The notes beneath the pieces are model-generated. The model had not been told where the DNA came from. It did not search any database and was given only the letters and a program-made list of their open reading frames with translations. Below, piece after piece: positions 1 to 9,523 of a stretch of DNA of 64,000 nucleotides; the stretch's first letter is position 1, and the number at the start of each line of letters is the position of its first letter. Position numbers and translations under genes: made by a program. This stretch comes from Helicobacter anatolicus (GTDB lineage Bacteria > Campylobacterota > Campylobacteria > Campylobacterales > Helicobacteraceae): contig NZ_JAJTMY010000002.1 in NCBI RefSeq assembly GCF_021300615.1, forward strand, positions 282,111 through 346,110, written 5' to 3'.

Positions 1-1352
1 TAAAAAAGGTGGTTATTAGTGATGAGTTGCCTTACTGTGAAGATGGTGTATTAATTGATAGCGGAGAATTTAGTGGTTTAAGAGGAAAAGAAGCAAGAGA
101 GAGGATTATTACTTTTTTTGAAGAAAAAAAACTTGGTAAAAAAGTGGTTAATTTTAAATTGAGAGACTGGGGAATTTCTCGACAAAGGTATTGGGGTGCA
201 CCTATTCCACTTATACATTGTGAGAATTGTGGAATACAAATACAAAAAGAAGAAAATCTTCCCGTGATATTGCCCGATGATGTAGTGATAAATGGTGAGG
301 GGAATCCGCTGGATAAACACATAAAATGGCAAGAAGATATTTGTCCTAAATGTGGAAAGAATGCAAAAAAAGAAACTGATACGATGGATACATTTTTTCA
401 ATCTAGTTGGTATTTTTTGAGATATACAACACCTAGTGCTTTATGGAAAAAAGAGCCTTTTAATAAGTCTATGGCGGAATATTGGTTGGGGGTAGATGAA
501 TATATTGGTGGTATTGAGCATGCAATTTTACATTTGCTTTATGCAAGGTTTTTTACTAAAGTTTTAAGAGATTTGGGTTATGTGGATTTTAGTGAGCCTT
601 TTTCTAATCTTTTGACACAGGGTATGGTTTTAAAAGATGGAAGAAAAATGAGCAAGTCTTTAGGAAATGTTGTAGAACCTAGTGCTATTATTGAAAAATA
701 TGGTGCAGATACTGCAAGGTTATTTGTTTTGTTTGCTGCACCACCATCAAGAGAGTTAGAATGGATAGATTCTGGTGTGGAAGGCGCATATCGTTTTATT
801 AGAAAATTTTATGAAAAAACTGAAATGATTAGTAGGGTTACAGAGATACCAAAAATTTTTGGTAATACTTTAAATAAAGAGGAAAAGTACGCACGCAAAA
901 AAGTTTATGAGACTTTACAAAAATCTCAAGATATTTTTAGTAAAAAACAATCAGGGTTTACACTTAACACATTAATTGCTTCTTGTATGGAAGCCTTTAA
1001 TGCTTTAAGTGTGCAAAATAATAAAGAAGTTTGGACAGAAGGATATTTTATTTTAAGTAATGTTTTGGAACCTATTATTCCACATGTATGCTGGGAAATT
1101 TCAGAAAAATATTTTCAATTTAGCAATTTTAAACCTATTGAGATAGATATAAAAGCACTGGAGAGTGATAGTGTTGTGATAGCAGTTACTGTGAATGGTA
1201 AGAAGCGTGCAGAAATTGAAGTGCCAACAAATGCAAAACAAGAAGAGGTTTTAGAAGTTGCAAAACAAGGGATACAAAAGTGGCTTGATGGTGCACAAAT
1301 TATAAAAGAAATTGTTGTGCCAAATAAGTTGGTAAATTTTGTTGTAAAATGA
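1..1352 (+). CDS. leuS: Leucyl-tRNA synthetase, C-terminal part (5' end outside window)
   Basis: Charges tRNA-Leu with leucine in the cytoplasm. The reading frame is open from the first complete codon at base 3, so the N-terminal HIGH half lies upstream of the window. Visible features are the [12 protein letters not shown] block typical of LeuS, a zinc-ribbon-like CxxC pair set (CENC and CPKC), the [13 protein letters not shown] region and the KMSKS signature ([12 protein letters not shown]) around base 640-665, followed by the anticodon-binding helical domain and the small C-terminal domain. The stop codon overlaps the ATG of lptE by four bases. The leuS-lptE pairing is widespread in proteobacteria. 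The family assignment is certain; only the true start is missing. Confidence 0.97.
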   Translation, partial: KKVVISDELPYCEDGVLIDSGEFSGLRGKEARERIITFFEEKKLGKKVVNFKLRDWGISRQRYWGAPIPLIHCENCGIQIQKEENLPVILPDDVVINGEGNPLDKHIKWQEDICPKCGKNAKKETDTMDTFFQSSWYFLRYTTPSALWKKEPFNKSMAEYWLGVDEYIGGIEHAILHLLYARFFTKVLRDLGYVDFSEPFSNLLTQGMVLKDGRKMSKSLGNVVEPSAIIEKYGADTARLFVLFAAPPSRELEWIDSGVEGAYRFIRKFYEKTEMISRVTEIPKIFGNTLNKEEKYARKKVYETLQKSQDIFSKKQSGFTLNTLIASCMEAFNALSVQNNKEVWTEGYFILSNVLEPIIPHVCWEISEKYFQFSNFKPIEIDIKALESDSVVIAVTVNGKKRAEIEVPTNAKQEEVLEVAKQGIQKWLDGAQIIKEIVVPNKLVNFVVK

Positions 1353-1843
1353 AAAAATTTTTTCTAGCATTGATTTTATTTTTTATGGGGTGTGGATACT
1401 ATCCTGTATCGCATTATTCTAAAAAGTCTTTAGGGAATCTTGTTTACGTAGATCTTAGGATAAATCTAGCAAATACAGAGAATTCCGTGGAGTTAAAGGA
1501 TAATTTAAACAAAGCGATTGTTGCGCGATTTCAACGAAGGTTGGCAGAAAAAGATCAAGCAGATTCTATAATAAATCTATTTTTAAAAACAGCGAGCGAT
1601 ACTTCTATTGCTACAGATACTAATGGTTTTACAACTTTTTATCGCGTAAATGTTGAAATAGTTTTTAATTATGAGAATCGTTTTGGAAAAAAGGGGGAAT
1701 TTGTAAACACAGCATATTCTGATTATGCGGTATCTCTTGAAGATCCTTTAATTACTTATTCAAATCGTCTAGAAGCGATTAAGGAGGCGAGTATTCAATG
1801 TATTGATAAATTTTTAGCACAAATGGCTTATGAAGGAAGATAG
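1349..1843 (+). CDS. lptE: LptE-like LPS-assembly lipoprotein
   Basis: A 164-residue predicted outer-membrane lipoprotein. The N-terminus is a short hydrophobic signal ending in a lipobox-like FFMGCGYYP, with Cys at about residue 15. LptE plugs the LptD barrel, through which LPS reaches the cell surface. The family diverges strongly in sequence, so the call rests on the lipobox, the GYxPxS start of the mature protein, the size, and the position immediately after leuS, where lptE lies in E. coli and, as I recall, in Helicobacter (HP1546). The ATG overlaps the leuS stop, implying translational coupling. A generic lipoprotein is the alternative. Confidence 0.75.
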   Translation: MKKFFLALILFFMGCGYYPVSHYSKKSLGNLVYVDLRINLANTENSVELKDNLNKAIVARFQRRLAEKDQADSIINLFLKTASDTSIATDTNGFTTFYRVNVEIVFNYENRFGKKGEFVNTAYSDYAVSLEDPLITYSNRLEAIKEASIQCIDKFLAQMAYEGR

Positions 1844-3217
1844 ATGATTTTAAGAGATAAATTAAAACTTATTTTTGAAGAATTAAAAAAAATAGATTCT
1901 AGTACACAAGATGAAAAAGTAGAGTATTTTTTAAAATTGCTTTCCAAAAATAAAATTTATTTACAAGAATGCATTTCTCCTCAAGAAAAGATGTTGCAAA
2001 ACTTTGAAGAAAAGAGTTTTTTTTCCGAGATTGCAGAAATACTAAAAACTTATAGTGAAGAAAAAAAGATAGAAACTTTTGAAGATCTTTATTATTTATT
2101 AAAAGCATTGCTATCAATTCTTAGTGATACAGCTGCTCCAAGAATTAAAAATCGTGACCCTATTTTATTTGATTTATATTTCAATGGTGATGCATATAGT
2201 CTTAATATTTTAAGGCAAAAATGGGAAAGTATTGCTAATCAAAAAAAACATTCTTTTGTGCAAAGACGTATTGCTTCTATTGTTGCTAGATTAATAAATA
2301 TTACAAAATTTCAACATGAAGCCAGTGTACAAAGATTGGTGAGTATTTTATTAGAAGTTCCTGAAAATATTTCAGATGATAATGTTTTGCAAGAATTGGA
2401 ATTGATTTGCGATGATGGTGAAAAGTGGAAAAAAATTTATAATGATGAAAAAGCAAATAGTTTTGTAGATGCAATTAAGAATTTGCAGGATACACTAAAT
2501 GAAAACACGCAAGAAATTGAAGAGTTCAATCAAATGAGAAATAAAATTGTTGAACAAGGTGAGGAGTTTATTGCACAACAAAAAGGAGAAAATCTCTTAA
2601 ATATTGCGAATCGATTTTATGAAAAAATCAGTTCTTTGAACCAGTTTATTTATAAAAAAGAAAATCATATTAAAGATTTAAATGAGCAATTGTATAAAGT
2701 TACAATTTTATTGCAGCAAATGGAAGAAAAAACAAAAATAGATACTTTGACAAAAGTTTATAATCGCTGTTATTTGGAAGAATTATTATGGAATTGTGAA
2801 GCACAATTTATGGAAGAAAAAAATAATTATTCTGTATTGTTTTTTGATATTGATGGTTTTAAAGAAGTTAATGATTATTATGGACATTTAGCTGGAGATG
2901 AATTGCTTAGTAGTTTTGCAGATATTTTGAAAAACAACTCTAGGGCTTCAGATATTATAGGGCGTTATGGTGGAGATGAGTTCTTGATTATTATGCCAAA
3001 AACTGATTTGAAAATCGCAAAAGATGTAGCTCTTAGAATTTGCAATGCGGTTTCTGAAGAAAAAGTTACTTATCATGATGAAAAATTACATTGCTCCACA
3101 AGTATTGGTGTTGTAGAGAGAAAAGATTTTGCGACAAAAGAGGAAATGTTAAGAAAGGCTGATGAACTTCTTTATAAAGCTAAGAAGAATGGCAGGAATC
3201 AAGTACAATGGGAATAG
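1844..3217 (+). CDS. GGDEF-domain diguanylate cyclase
   Basis: A 457-residue cytoplasmic protein with no signal peptide or obvious membrane segment. Residues 1 to about 290 are helical and charged, with probable coiled coil from about 205 to 290; I recognise no named sensor domain. The C-terminal part (about 295-457) is a complete GGDEF domain: the substrate motif is intact (GRYGGDEFLIIMPKTD, near residue 376) and an RxxD inhibitory site (RASD) sits five residues before it. It should therefore make cyclic di-GMP from GTP under product inhibition. The ATG directly follows the lptE stop with a GAAGGAAG ribosome site, and its 3' end overlaps folC by ten bases. H. pylori, as far as I recall, has no GGDEF protein, so this gene separates the organism from it. 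Confidence 0.9.
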   Translation: MILRDKLKLIFEELKKIDSSTQDEKVEYFLKLLSKNKIYLQECISPQEKMLQNFEEKSFFSEIAEILKTYSEEKKIETFEDLYYLLKALLSILSDTAAPRIKNRDPILFDLYFNGDAYSLNILRQKWESIANQKKHSFVQRRIASIVARLINITKFQHEASVQRLVSILLEVPENISDDNVLQELELICDDGEKWKKIYNDEKANSFVDAIKNLQDTLNENTQEIEEFNQMRNKIVEQGEEFIAQQKGENLLNIANRFYEKISSLNQFIYKKENHIKDLNEQLYKVTILLQQMEEKTKIDTLTKVYNRCYLEELLWNCEAQFMEEKNNYSVLFFDIDGFKEVNDYYGHLAGDELLSSFADILKNNSRASDIIGRYGGDEFLIIMPKTDLKIAKDVALRICNAVSEEKVTYHDEKLHCSTSIGVVERKDFATKEEMLRKADELLYKAKKNGRNQVQWE

Positions 3218-4338
3218 ACTTAAGGGATTTTTTAGAAAGCAAAGGAGCAGAATATGCCCCCTTTGATCCCAATAGGGCGAAAAATATTTTTCAAACATTT
3301 AGAGATTTTCTTTCCTTGCAATGCTATAAAATTCATGTTATTGGAACAAATGGCAAGGGTAGCAGTGGAAGATATCTTGCTTTGTCTTTGTTGCAACAAA
3401 AAAAGAAAATTTTACATTTTACTTCTCCTCATCTTTTGGATTTTAATGAGAGATTTTATAAAAATGGAGCATTAATTAGCGATGAGGAATTAAAAAAAGC
3501 TCATGAGTTTTTACAGCAATTTCCAAGTGTGCAAGAGGCAAGTTATTTTGAATATATGACATTTTTAGCATTGGTTTTAGCTCAAGATGTAGAGTTTTTT
3601 ATCATGGAAGCAGGACTTGGCGGAGAGTATGATTCTACAAGCTGTATAGAAAGTGATTTAAGTATTTTTACTTCTATAGGTATTGATCATCAAGAGCTTT
3701 TGGGACAAAGTTTAGAAGAGATTGCTACTACGAAATTAAATGCTATGCAAAAAGTAGCAATTTTGGCTAAGCAAAAAAGTCAAATAGTAGGGGAAATTGC
3801 AAGAAAAATTGCCATAAAAAAGAATGTTAAGCTTATTGAAATTAATCAAGAATATGAAAAAAAATTTCAAAATGTGTTGGAAAAGATTAAAGTAGGATTT
3901 TTACAAGATAATTTTTTAAATGCAATGGTAGCAATGGAGTTTTTAGGCTTTAAGATTCCTTTAGAGCCTGTGGTTTTGGATTTGTGTGGCAGATTTGAAC
4001 AAATTGCTAGTAATGTTTTGATAGATGTGGGACATAATGAAGATGCAGCATATGGGCTTCAGAAATGTTTGGGGAATCAAAAAGTTGTGCTTGTTTATAA
4101 TTCTTATGTTCAAAAAAATATTGAAAAAATTTTAGAGATTCTAAGAAAAAATATTTTAAGGATTGAAATTTTAGATGTAAATCATCCTAGAATTATTCAA
4201 AAAGAAGAATTGATAAAGATTCTTCAGAAATTGGAAATTCCATTTTGTAGTTTTCAAAAAATTGATACTAGCGAAACATATTTGGTTTTTGGTTCTTTTA
4301 GCGTTGTGGAAACTTTTTTGAAAGGCGGATATGTATAA
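3208..4338 (+). CDS. folC: Bifunctional folylpolyglutamate/dihydrofolate synthase
   Basis: A Mur-ligase-family enzyme that adds glutamate to dihydropteroate and to folates, using ATP. The 376-residue protein has the P-loop GTNGKGS near residue 48, the FTSPHLLDFNER block and a GLGGEYDSTS segment, all FolC hallmarks. It is somewhat short for FolC, with a reduced C-terminal domain, as expected for epsilonproteobacterial versions. The start overlaps the end of the upstream cyclase gene and its own stop overlaps csd2, so it sits inside a translationally coupled run. I recall the same folC-csd2-csd1-ccmA-mfd order in H. pylori (HP1545-HP1541). Confidence 0.93.
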   Translation: MGIDLRDFLESKGAEYAPFDPNRAKNIFQTFRDFLSLQCYKIHVIGTNGKGSSGRYLALSLLQQKKKILHFTSPHLLDFNERFYKNGALISDEELKKAHEFLQQFPSVQEASYFEYMTFLALVLAQDVEFFIMEAGLGGEYDSTSCIESDLSIFTSIGIDHQELLGQSLEEIATTKLNAMQKVAILAKQKSQIVGEIARKIAIKKNVKLIEINQEYEKKFQNVLEKIKVGFLQDNFLNAMVAMEFLGFKIPLEPVVLDLCGRFEQIASNVLIDVGHNEDAAYGLQKCLGNQKVVLVYNSYVQKNIEKILEILRKNILRIEILDVNHPRIIQKEELIKILQKLEIPFCSFQKIDTSETYLVFGSFSVVETFLKGGYV

Positions 4339-5242
4339 TAAACTTGTTGTGACTATTGTAGATGAAAAGGGGTCAAAGCAATTTAAAGTACATCGCTATA
4401 TTAAAAAAATTATTTTTTGGGGAATTTTTGGTTTTATTTTTATTATTATTGGTGCATTTTTTTTTATGAAATTTTTAATGCAGACGATTGAAGATGTTGC
4501 GATGGAGCAAAATATTGCAATTTCAGAGTATCGCTATATTTATCAACAAAATGAAGAGCTAAAAGAGAGAATCCAAAAAAAAACTAATGAACTCAATGTG
4601 ATTCATCAAAGGATTGGAGATCTTGAAAATATTATTGATACGCAAAAAAATAAGCAACAAATTGATAGGTTTGAAGAAGTTGATCTCAAGAGTTTAGATG
4701 ATGCACAAAAAGATCTTATTTTAAATCTCGTGCCAAATGGCGATCCTATCAAGGATTTTTTTAGTAAAAGTAAAACTTATTCTAAAGAAAAAAATAAAAG
4801 TAAAGAAGCTTTAGCAATATTTTATAAAATCAATCCAAAAACTCCAGTTTACGCTGCTTCTGATGGTGTTGTAGAAACTATTATAAGGGGACAGAAAAAA
4901 AATTTTGGTAATGGTAATACAGCTAAGCTTAATCATCTCTTTGGTTTTAATTCTTGGTATAAACATTTAGATGAGATTGTAGTTAAGCGTGGAGAATTTG
5001 TAAAAAAAGGAGAATTGATTGGATATGCAGGAAGTTATGGAGATGGTTTATATTATGAAATATCTTTTTTAAATAAACTTTTGTCAGCAGAAAAATTTAC
5101 ATTATGGGGAATGGATAATTTTGATGAAATAATTTTAAATGAAAATAAAGTGGACTGGAAAAGTCTTGTGTGGATTATTCAAGATATTTTAAAACTTCAA
5201 GATTATCAAAATCCCTATTACGAGAAAGTTTATGAAAAATAA
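4331..5242 (+). CDS. csd2: Csd2-like M23/LytM-fold protein with degenerate active site
   Basis: A 303-residue inner-membrane-anchored periplasmic protein: short cytoplasmic N-terminus, one membrane helix at about residues 30-50, a coiled coil (about 65-105), then a LytM-like beta domain. The zinc ligands of M23 peptidases are missing. The HxxxD segment is replaced by a stretch around AIFYKINPKTPVYAASDG, and the HxH is replaced by GLYYE. It is thus expected to be catalytically dead and to act as the partner of Csd1; H. pylori Csd2 is known to form a heterodimer with Csd1. It overlaps folC upstream and csd1 downstream. Symbol by synteny with HP1544 and by architecture. Confidence 0.85.
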   Translation: MYNKLVVTIVDEKGSKQFKVHRYIKKIIFWGIFGFIFIIIGAFFFMKFLMQTIEDVAMEQNIAISEYRYIYQQNEELKERIQKKTNELNVIHQRIGDLENIIDTQKNKQQIDRFEEVDLKSLDDAQKDLILNLVPNGDPIKDFFSKSKTYSKEKNKSKEALAIFYKINPKTPVYAASDGVVETIIRGQKKNFGNGNTAKLNHLFGFNSWYKHLDEIVVKRGEFVKKGELIGYAGSYGDGLYYEISFLNKLLSAEKFTLWGMDNFDEIILNENKVDWKSLVWIIQDILKLQDYQNPYYEKVYEK

Positions 5243-6152
5243 ACGTTTGGTTTTTATGATTACAGATCATAAAGGAAGCTTTTATTTTAATGTTAGTATG
5301 CTTGTAAGACAAATTAGTCTTTATATCTTGCTTGCAATTTTTGCTTTGATTATTTTTATTGTAGTTTCTATTGGAGTTGTGCGAACAGAGATAAAAGACA
5401 TAAATAATAAAAAAAATATTTTAAATCAAGAATTTAGAAAAACTATAAAAATTAATACCACGTTAAATAATGAGATTACTCAAAGAATGGAAGAAATAAA
5501 TATTGCTGGGGATAGAGTTGATGATTTGGAGGATATTATAGGGGTTTCAAAGTCTGAGGATGCTATAATAGAAAGCAGTCTTTTGAGTAGAATTGATATT
5601 GCAAATATTACAGGTGCTCAAAGGGCATTTATTATGAAATTTATTCCTAATGGATTCCCGTTAGATAAATATCTAAGAATTTCAGCAGGTTTTGGCACGA
5701 GGATGCATCCCATTTTACATATTTTGCATAAGCATACAGGAGTAGATTTTAGTACAAGTTTAAATACACCTGTTTATGCAACTGCAGATGGTGTTGTAGA
5801 ATTTGCAGGAATGGGTTGGAATGGTGGATATGGAAATTTGGTAAAAATTACGCATTCTTTTGGTTTTAAAACTTATTATGCGCATTTAAATTCCATTGTG
5901 GCGCGTAATGGGCAGTTTGTCAAAAAAGGGCAAATTATTGCTTATAGTGGAAATACAGGTGTTTCTACTGGCCCACATTTGCATTATGAAGTGCGTTTTT
6001 TAAATAATCCAATAAATGCCTTGAATTTTGCTAAATGGAATATGAAAAATTTTGATTTTATTTTCGATAATGAAAGGATAGTAGCATGGCAATCTTTACT
6101 AGCACTGATCAACAATCTAATGCTCCCATCAAGGGTGGTGCAGCAACAATAA
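5232..6152 (+). CDS. csd1: Csd1-like M23/LytM DD-endopeptidase, cell-shape determinant
   Basis: A 306-residue periplasmic peptidoglycan endopeptidase that cleaves cross-links and is needed for helical cell shape in H. pylori. Layout matches its neighbour Csd2: membrane helix at about 25-47, coiled coil, then a LytM domain. Here the zinc site is complete: FGTRMHP, HTGVDFS (HxxxD) and GPHLHYE (HxH), with YAHLNS in between. So this is the active member of the Csd1/Csd2 pair. It overlaps csd2 by 11 bases, and its last 67 bases also encode the start of ccmA in another frame. Confidence 0.92.
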   Translation: MKNKRLVFMITDHKGSFYFNVSMLVRQISLYILLAIFALIIFIVVSIGVVRTEIKDINNKKNILNQEFRKTIKINTTLNNEITQRMEEINIAGDRVDDLEDIIGVSKSEDAIIESSLLSRIDIANITGAQRAFIMKFIPNGFPLDKYLRISAGFGTRMHPILHILHKHTGVDFSTSLNTPVYATADGVVEFAGMGWNGGYGNLVKITHSFGFKTYYAHLNSIVARNGQFVKKGQIIAYSGNTGVSTGPHLHYEVRFLNNPINALNFAKWNMKNFDFIFDNERIVAWQSLLALINNLMLPSRVVQQQ

Positions 6153-6484
6153 TTGCACAAGGAACAAAAATTAAAGGCGATATGCATATAGATTGTCATT
6201 TGCATATTGATGGAGATTTTGAGGGTAATATTTATTCTAAAAATACCGTCATGATTGGTAAAACAGGTAATGTACTTGGAAATATTTTTGCACAAAAATT
6301 GATTGTAAATGGAAAATTTAATGGTGTTACCGAAAGTAGTGTGGTAGAAATTTTACCAACAGGAAGAATTGAGGGTAGGGTTATTACACCAGAGTTTGTG
6401 ATTGAACGCAAGGGTGTATTTGTAGGTGAAAGCAAAATTGTGGATAAAAATAAAGACAGAGAAAAAGAAAAAGTGGAGAAGTAA
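6086..6484 (+). CDS. ccmA: CcmA bactofilin
   Basis: A 132-residue polymer-forming cytoskeletal protein of the bactofilin family, required for curvature in Helicobacter. The core (about residues 20-110) is a right-handed beta-helix with short repeating strands (GTKIKGDMHIDCHLHIDGDFEGNI..., split here), flanked by a disordered N-terminus and a charged Lys/Glu tail. The ATG at 6086 is preceded by AAAGGA at good spacing, and the following residues match the usual CcmA start, so the 67-base overlap with csd1 appears real. The stop overlaps the mfd start (TAATG). Context: directly downstream of csd2-csd1, whose products it is thought to organise. Confidence 0.92.
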   Translation: MAIFTSTDQQSNAPIKGGAATIIAQGTKIKGDMHIDCHLHIDGDFEGNIYSKNTVMIGKTGNVLGNIFAQKLIVNGKFNGVTESSVVEILPTGRIEGRVITPEFVIERKGVFVGESKIVDKNKDREKEKVEK

Positions 6485-9450
6485 TGCAAGCTAGATTTTA
6501 TGCTCATTTATTAGAGAAATCATCTACAGAGATTTTACTCACAGAAAATGATAAAGAAACCCAGGTGCTTTGGCAAGTAGCGCAGTATTGTTATGAAAAA
6601 AAGATCCTACAAAAAAAACCAGTGGTTTTACCTGATTTTCGTGCAAGAATGGGAGATGATATTAGGTCTTTTAGTGAAGAATTTTTGACTTTATTGGCGC
6701 AATTGAGGGAGTATTATACACAAGAAAGTTTGCTAATTACACCGATTTCTAGTGTACTTTATCCTCTACCAAAAAAGGAATTGCTACAACCTTTAGAAAT
6801 CATTAAAAAAGATCTTTATAATCTTGAGGAGTTAAAGCAAAAATTTGTGCATTTTGGCTATGAGGTAGTAGATATTGTTGAGATGGAAGGAGAAGTGAGT
6901 TTTCGTGGGGATATTATAGATATTGCAATTCCTAATGGAAAAAATTATCGCTTGAGTTTTTTTGATATTGAATGCGAAAGTATTCGCACCTTTGATTTGC
7001 AAACTCAAAAAAGTAATCAGCAGGAATTAGAAAATTTAAAAATCCCTCCTGCGTTATTTAGTCTCAATCAAGAGCAGTATGATGAAATATTGCGTAGAAT
7101 TGAGAGTTTAGATACAGATAGTTTTTATAAGGATTTATTTTCTCTTGGTTTTTGGTGTTTAGATTCTTTAGCTGAAAAGTTTTTATTACATAAAAATGTT
7201 GTAATGACACCAAATGCAAGAGATTATACACAAGAACTTTTTGAACGCGATTTGCAAGATCCTTATGGTAAAGATTTTTTTATGCAGTTACCTTTTTTAA
7301 AAGATAAGAAAGATTATGCAGATCTTAATATAGAATCAAAAAATTTAGAGTATTTTTTACAACTCAATGCTGATAAACGCATAGAGATTTTAGTGCCTAC
7401 GCAAATGATGCAAGAGCAGTTTCAAGCACAAGGATTATATGCAGAGGTCTCATCACTTGTTTTAAATATTGCGTTGCCAGAGAAATATATTATTTCTCTT
7501 AATTCTTATCCTAAAACCAAGAAAAAACAAAAACCTCGTATTGCTATTGATGAGCTTAATGTGGGCGAGTATGTTGTGCATACCACTTATGGAATTGGTA
7601 TTTTTCGTGGTATAGAACAGGCAAAAATTTTAGGAGCTACTAGAGATTTTATTCGGATTGATTATCAAGGAGAAGATTCTTTATTATTGCCTGTTGAAAA
7701 TCTTAATACTATTGATCGTTATGTGGCAGGTTCTGGAGGTGTACCCATTGTTGATAAGTTAGGAAAAGGCAATTTTTTAAAACTTAAAGAAAAAATCAAA
7801 ACAAAACTTTTTGAAATTGCTGATTCTATTATTGCTTTAGCAGCCAAAAGAAAACTTATTGAAGGTAAAAAAATTGATACAACATTGCCTGAAATTTTGC
7901 TTTTTAAGGAGAGTGCTGGTTTTGTTTTAACGCAAGATCAAGAAAGAAGTATTGAAGAGATTTTTACAGATCTTAAGAGTGGTCAAGTAATGGATCGACT
8001 TTTGAGTGGGGATGTAGGATTTGGTAAGACTGAAGTAGCGATGAATGCAATTTTTGCAGCTTGTAAAAATGGATTCCAAGCAATGATGATTGTGCCTACA
8101 ACTTTATTAGCATTGCAGCATTATCATACTTTGAAGAAAAGATTGGAGGGACTACATGTCGTTCGATTAGATCGTTTTGTTAAGGCTGCTGAAAAAAGAA
8201 AGATTTTAGATGCTTTAGCAAGCGGAAAAATTGATGTGGTAGTAGGGACACATGGATTATTAAATGCGGTGTTTAAAAATCTTGGGTTGATTGTAATTGA
8301 TGAGGAGCATAAATTTGGTGTTAAGCAAAAAGAAAGTATTAAATCTTTGAGTAAAAATGTGCACCTTTTAAGTATGTCTGCTACACCAATCCCCAGAACG
8401 CTTAATATGGCATTATCACATATTAAGGGTATGAGCAGTTTGCTTACCCCACCTAGCGAACGCTTAAGTACTAAAACTTTTGTAAAAGAAAAAAGCGATG
8501 CGGTAATTAAAGAAACTATTTTGCGAGAATTAAGACGCAATGGACAAGTATTTTATATTTATAACAATATTGCAAACATTACAAATATTGCAAGAGATTT
8601 GAAGGAATTGTTACCACAACTTGAAATTGCAATTTTGCATTCCCAAATTGATTCTAATACGACAGAAGAAATCATGATGGCCTTTGCAGAGAGGAGGTAT
8701 CATTTATTACTTTGTACTTCTATTGTAGAATCTGGAATCCATCTTCCTAATGCTAACACAATTATTATTGATGGGGCAGATCATTTTGGTTTGGCAGATT
8801 TGCATCAGCTTAGAGGTCGTGTAGGTAGAGGAGATAAAGAGGGTTTTTGTTATTATCTCATTGAAGATAAAGATAAAATTACTCCAGAGGCTTCAAAAAG
8901 ATTACTTGCATTAGAAAAAAATTCATTTTTAGGTAGTGGTGCTATGATTGCCTATCAAGATTTAGAAATTAGAGGAGGGGGGAATTTATTAGGTGAAGCA
9001 CAAAGCGGACATATTAAAAATATTGGTTATAGTCTTTATCTCCGTATGCTTGAAGATGCAATTTACCAACTTAGTGGGAAGGAACAATTGCAAGAGAAAG
9101 ATGTAGAAATTAAGTTACAAGTATCTGCTTATCTTAATCCTGATTTGATTAATAGTGATACTTTGAGACTTGAGCTTTATCGAAGATTATCATTGTGTAA
9201 AAATGCAGAATCTGTTTATGAAATTGAAAGAGAAATTGTAGATAGGTTTGGGACATTGGATTTTTATACCAAGCAGTTTTTGATTCTTATTTTGATAAAA
9301 ATTGTGGCACGAGATGTGGATATTACATTGATTTCAAATTTCAAAAAAGATGTAACATTTTTCTTTAGAGATAATTCTAAAAAGTTTTTAAGTATTCAGG
9401 ATGAGGAAAATTTATTAGCTGAGATTTTAGAGTTTTTGAGAAAAATCTAA
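6484..9450 (+). CDS. mfd: Transcription-repair coupling factor Mfd
   Basis: A 988-residue DNA translocase that removes stalled RNA polymerase and recruits UvrA to lesions. Seen in order: the UvrB-homology N-terminal part, the RNA-polymerase-interaction CarD-like domain (LNVGEYVVHTTYGIGIFRGIE, about residue 355, split), and the SF2 helicase core with Walker A GDVGFGKTE, DEEH box (VIDEEHKFG), SATPIPRTL, and the RGRVGRGD motif VI, then the C-terminal TRCF domain. It is shorter than E. coli Mfd (1148 residues), as in other Helicobacter. One-base overlap with ccmA. A run of six G near 8976 encodes the conserved RGGGN and is not a phase-variable tract. Last gene of this + strand run. Confidence 0.97.
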   Translation: MQARFYAHLLEKSSTEILLTENDKETQVLWQVAQYCYEKKILQKKPVVLPDFRARMGDDIRSFSEEFLTLLAQLREYYTQESLLITPISSVLYPLPKKELLQPLEIIKKDLYNLEELKQKFVHFGYEVVDIVEMEGEVSFRGDIIDIAIPNGKNYRLSFFDIECESIRTFDLQTQKSNQQELENLKIPPALFSLNQEQYDEILRRIESLDTDSFYKDLFSLGFWCLDSLAEKFLLHKNVVMTPNARDYTQELFERDLQDPYGKDFFMQLPFLKDKKDYADLNIESKNLEYFLQLNADKRIEILVPTQMMQEQFQAQGLYAEVSSLVLNIALPEKYIISLNSYPKTKKKQKPRIAIDELNVGEYVVHTTYGIGIFRGIEQAKILGATRDFIRIDYQGEDSLLLPVENLNTIDRYVAGSGGVPIVDKLGKGNFLKLKEKIKTKLFEIADSIIALAAKRKLIEGKKIDTTLPEILLFKESAGFVLTQDQERSIEEIFTDLKSGQVMDRLLSGDVGFGKTEVAMNAIFAACKNGFQAMMIVPTTLLALQHYHTLKKRLEGLHVVRLDRFVKAAEKRKILDALASGKIDVVVGTHGLLNAVFKNLGLIVIDEEHKFGVKQKESIKSLSKNVHLLSMSATPIPRTLNMALSHIKGMSSLLTPPSERLSTKTFVKEKSDAVIKETILRELRRNGQVFYIYNNIANITNIARDLKELLPQLEIAILHSQIDSNTTEEIMMAFAERRYHLLLCTSIVESGIHLPNANTIIIDGADHFGLADLHQLRGRVGRGDKEGFCYYLIEDKDKITPEASKRLLALEKNSFLGSGAMIAYQDLEIRGGGNLLGEAQSGHIKNIGYSLYLRMLEDAIYQLSGKEQLQEKDVEIKLQVSAYLNPDLINSDTLRLELYRRLSLCKNAESVYEIEREIVDRFGTLDFYTKQFLILILIKIVARDVDITLISNFKKDVTFFFRDNSKKFLSIQDEENLLAEILEFLRKI

Positions 9451-9493
9451 AATAATAGCAGGTTGAAAAATAGAGAAAATTGGATTTTTATAG

Positions 9494-9499
9494 TAGAAT
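9494..9499 (+). promoter_or_regulatory. Putative -10 element of argF operon
   Basis: TAGAAT lies 25 bases before the argF ATG in the 73-base gap after mfd, in an AT-rich stretch as is usual for housekeeping promoters in Helicobacter, which lack a strong -35 box. Assigned by motif and position only. Confidence 0.5.
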
Positions 9500-9523
9500 A
9501 TAGTATTAAAGAATAGGGGTATT

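Noticed and set aside
78..401. Minus-strand open frames over leuS
   Set aside because: Compositional shadows of leuS; no initiation signals and no family resemblance.
8972..8981. G6 run in mfd as a contingency locus
   Set aside because: It encodes the conserved RGGGN motif of Mfd and is too short for frequent slippage.
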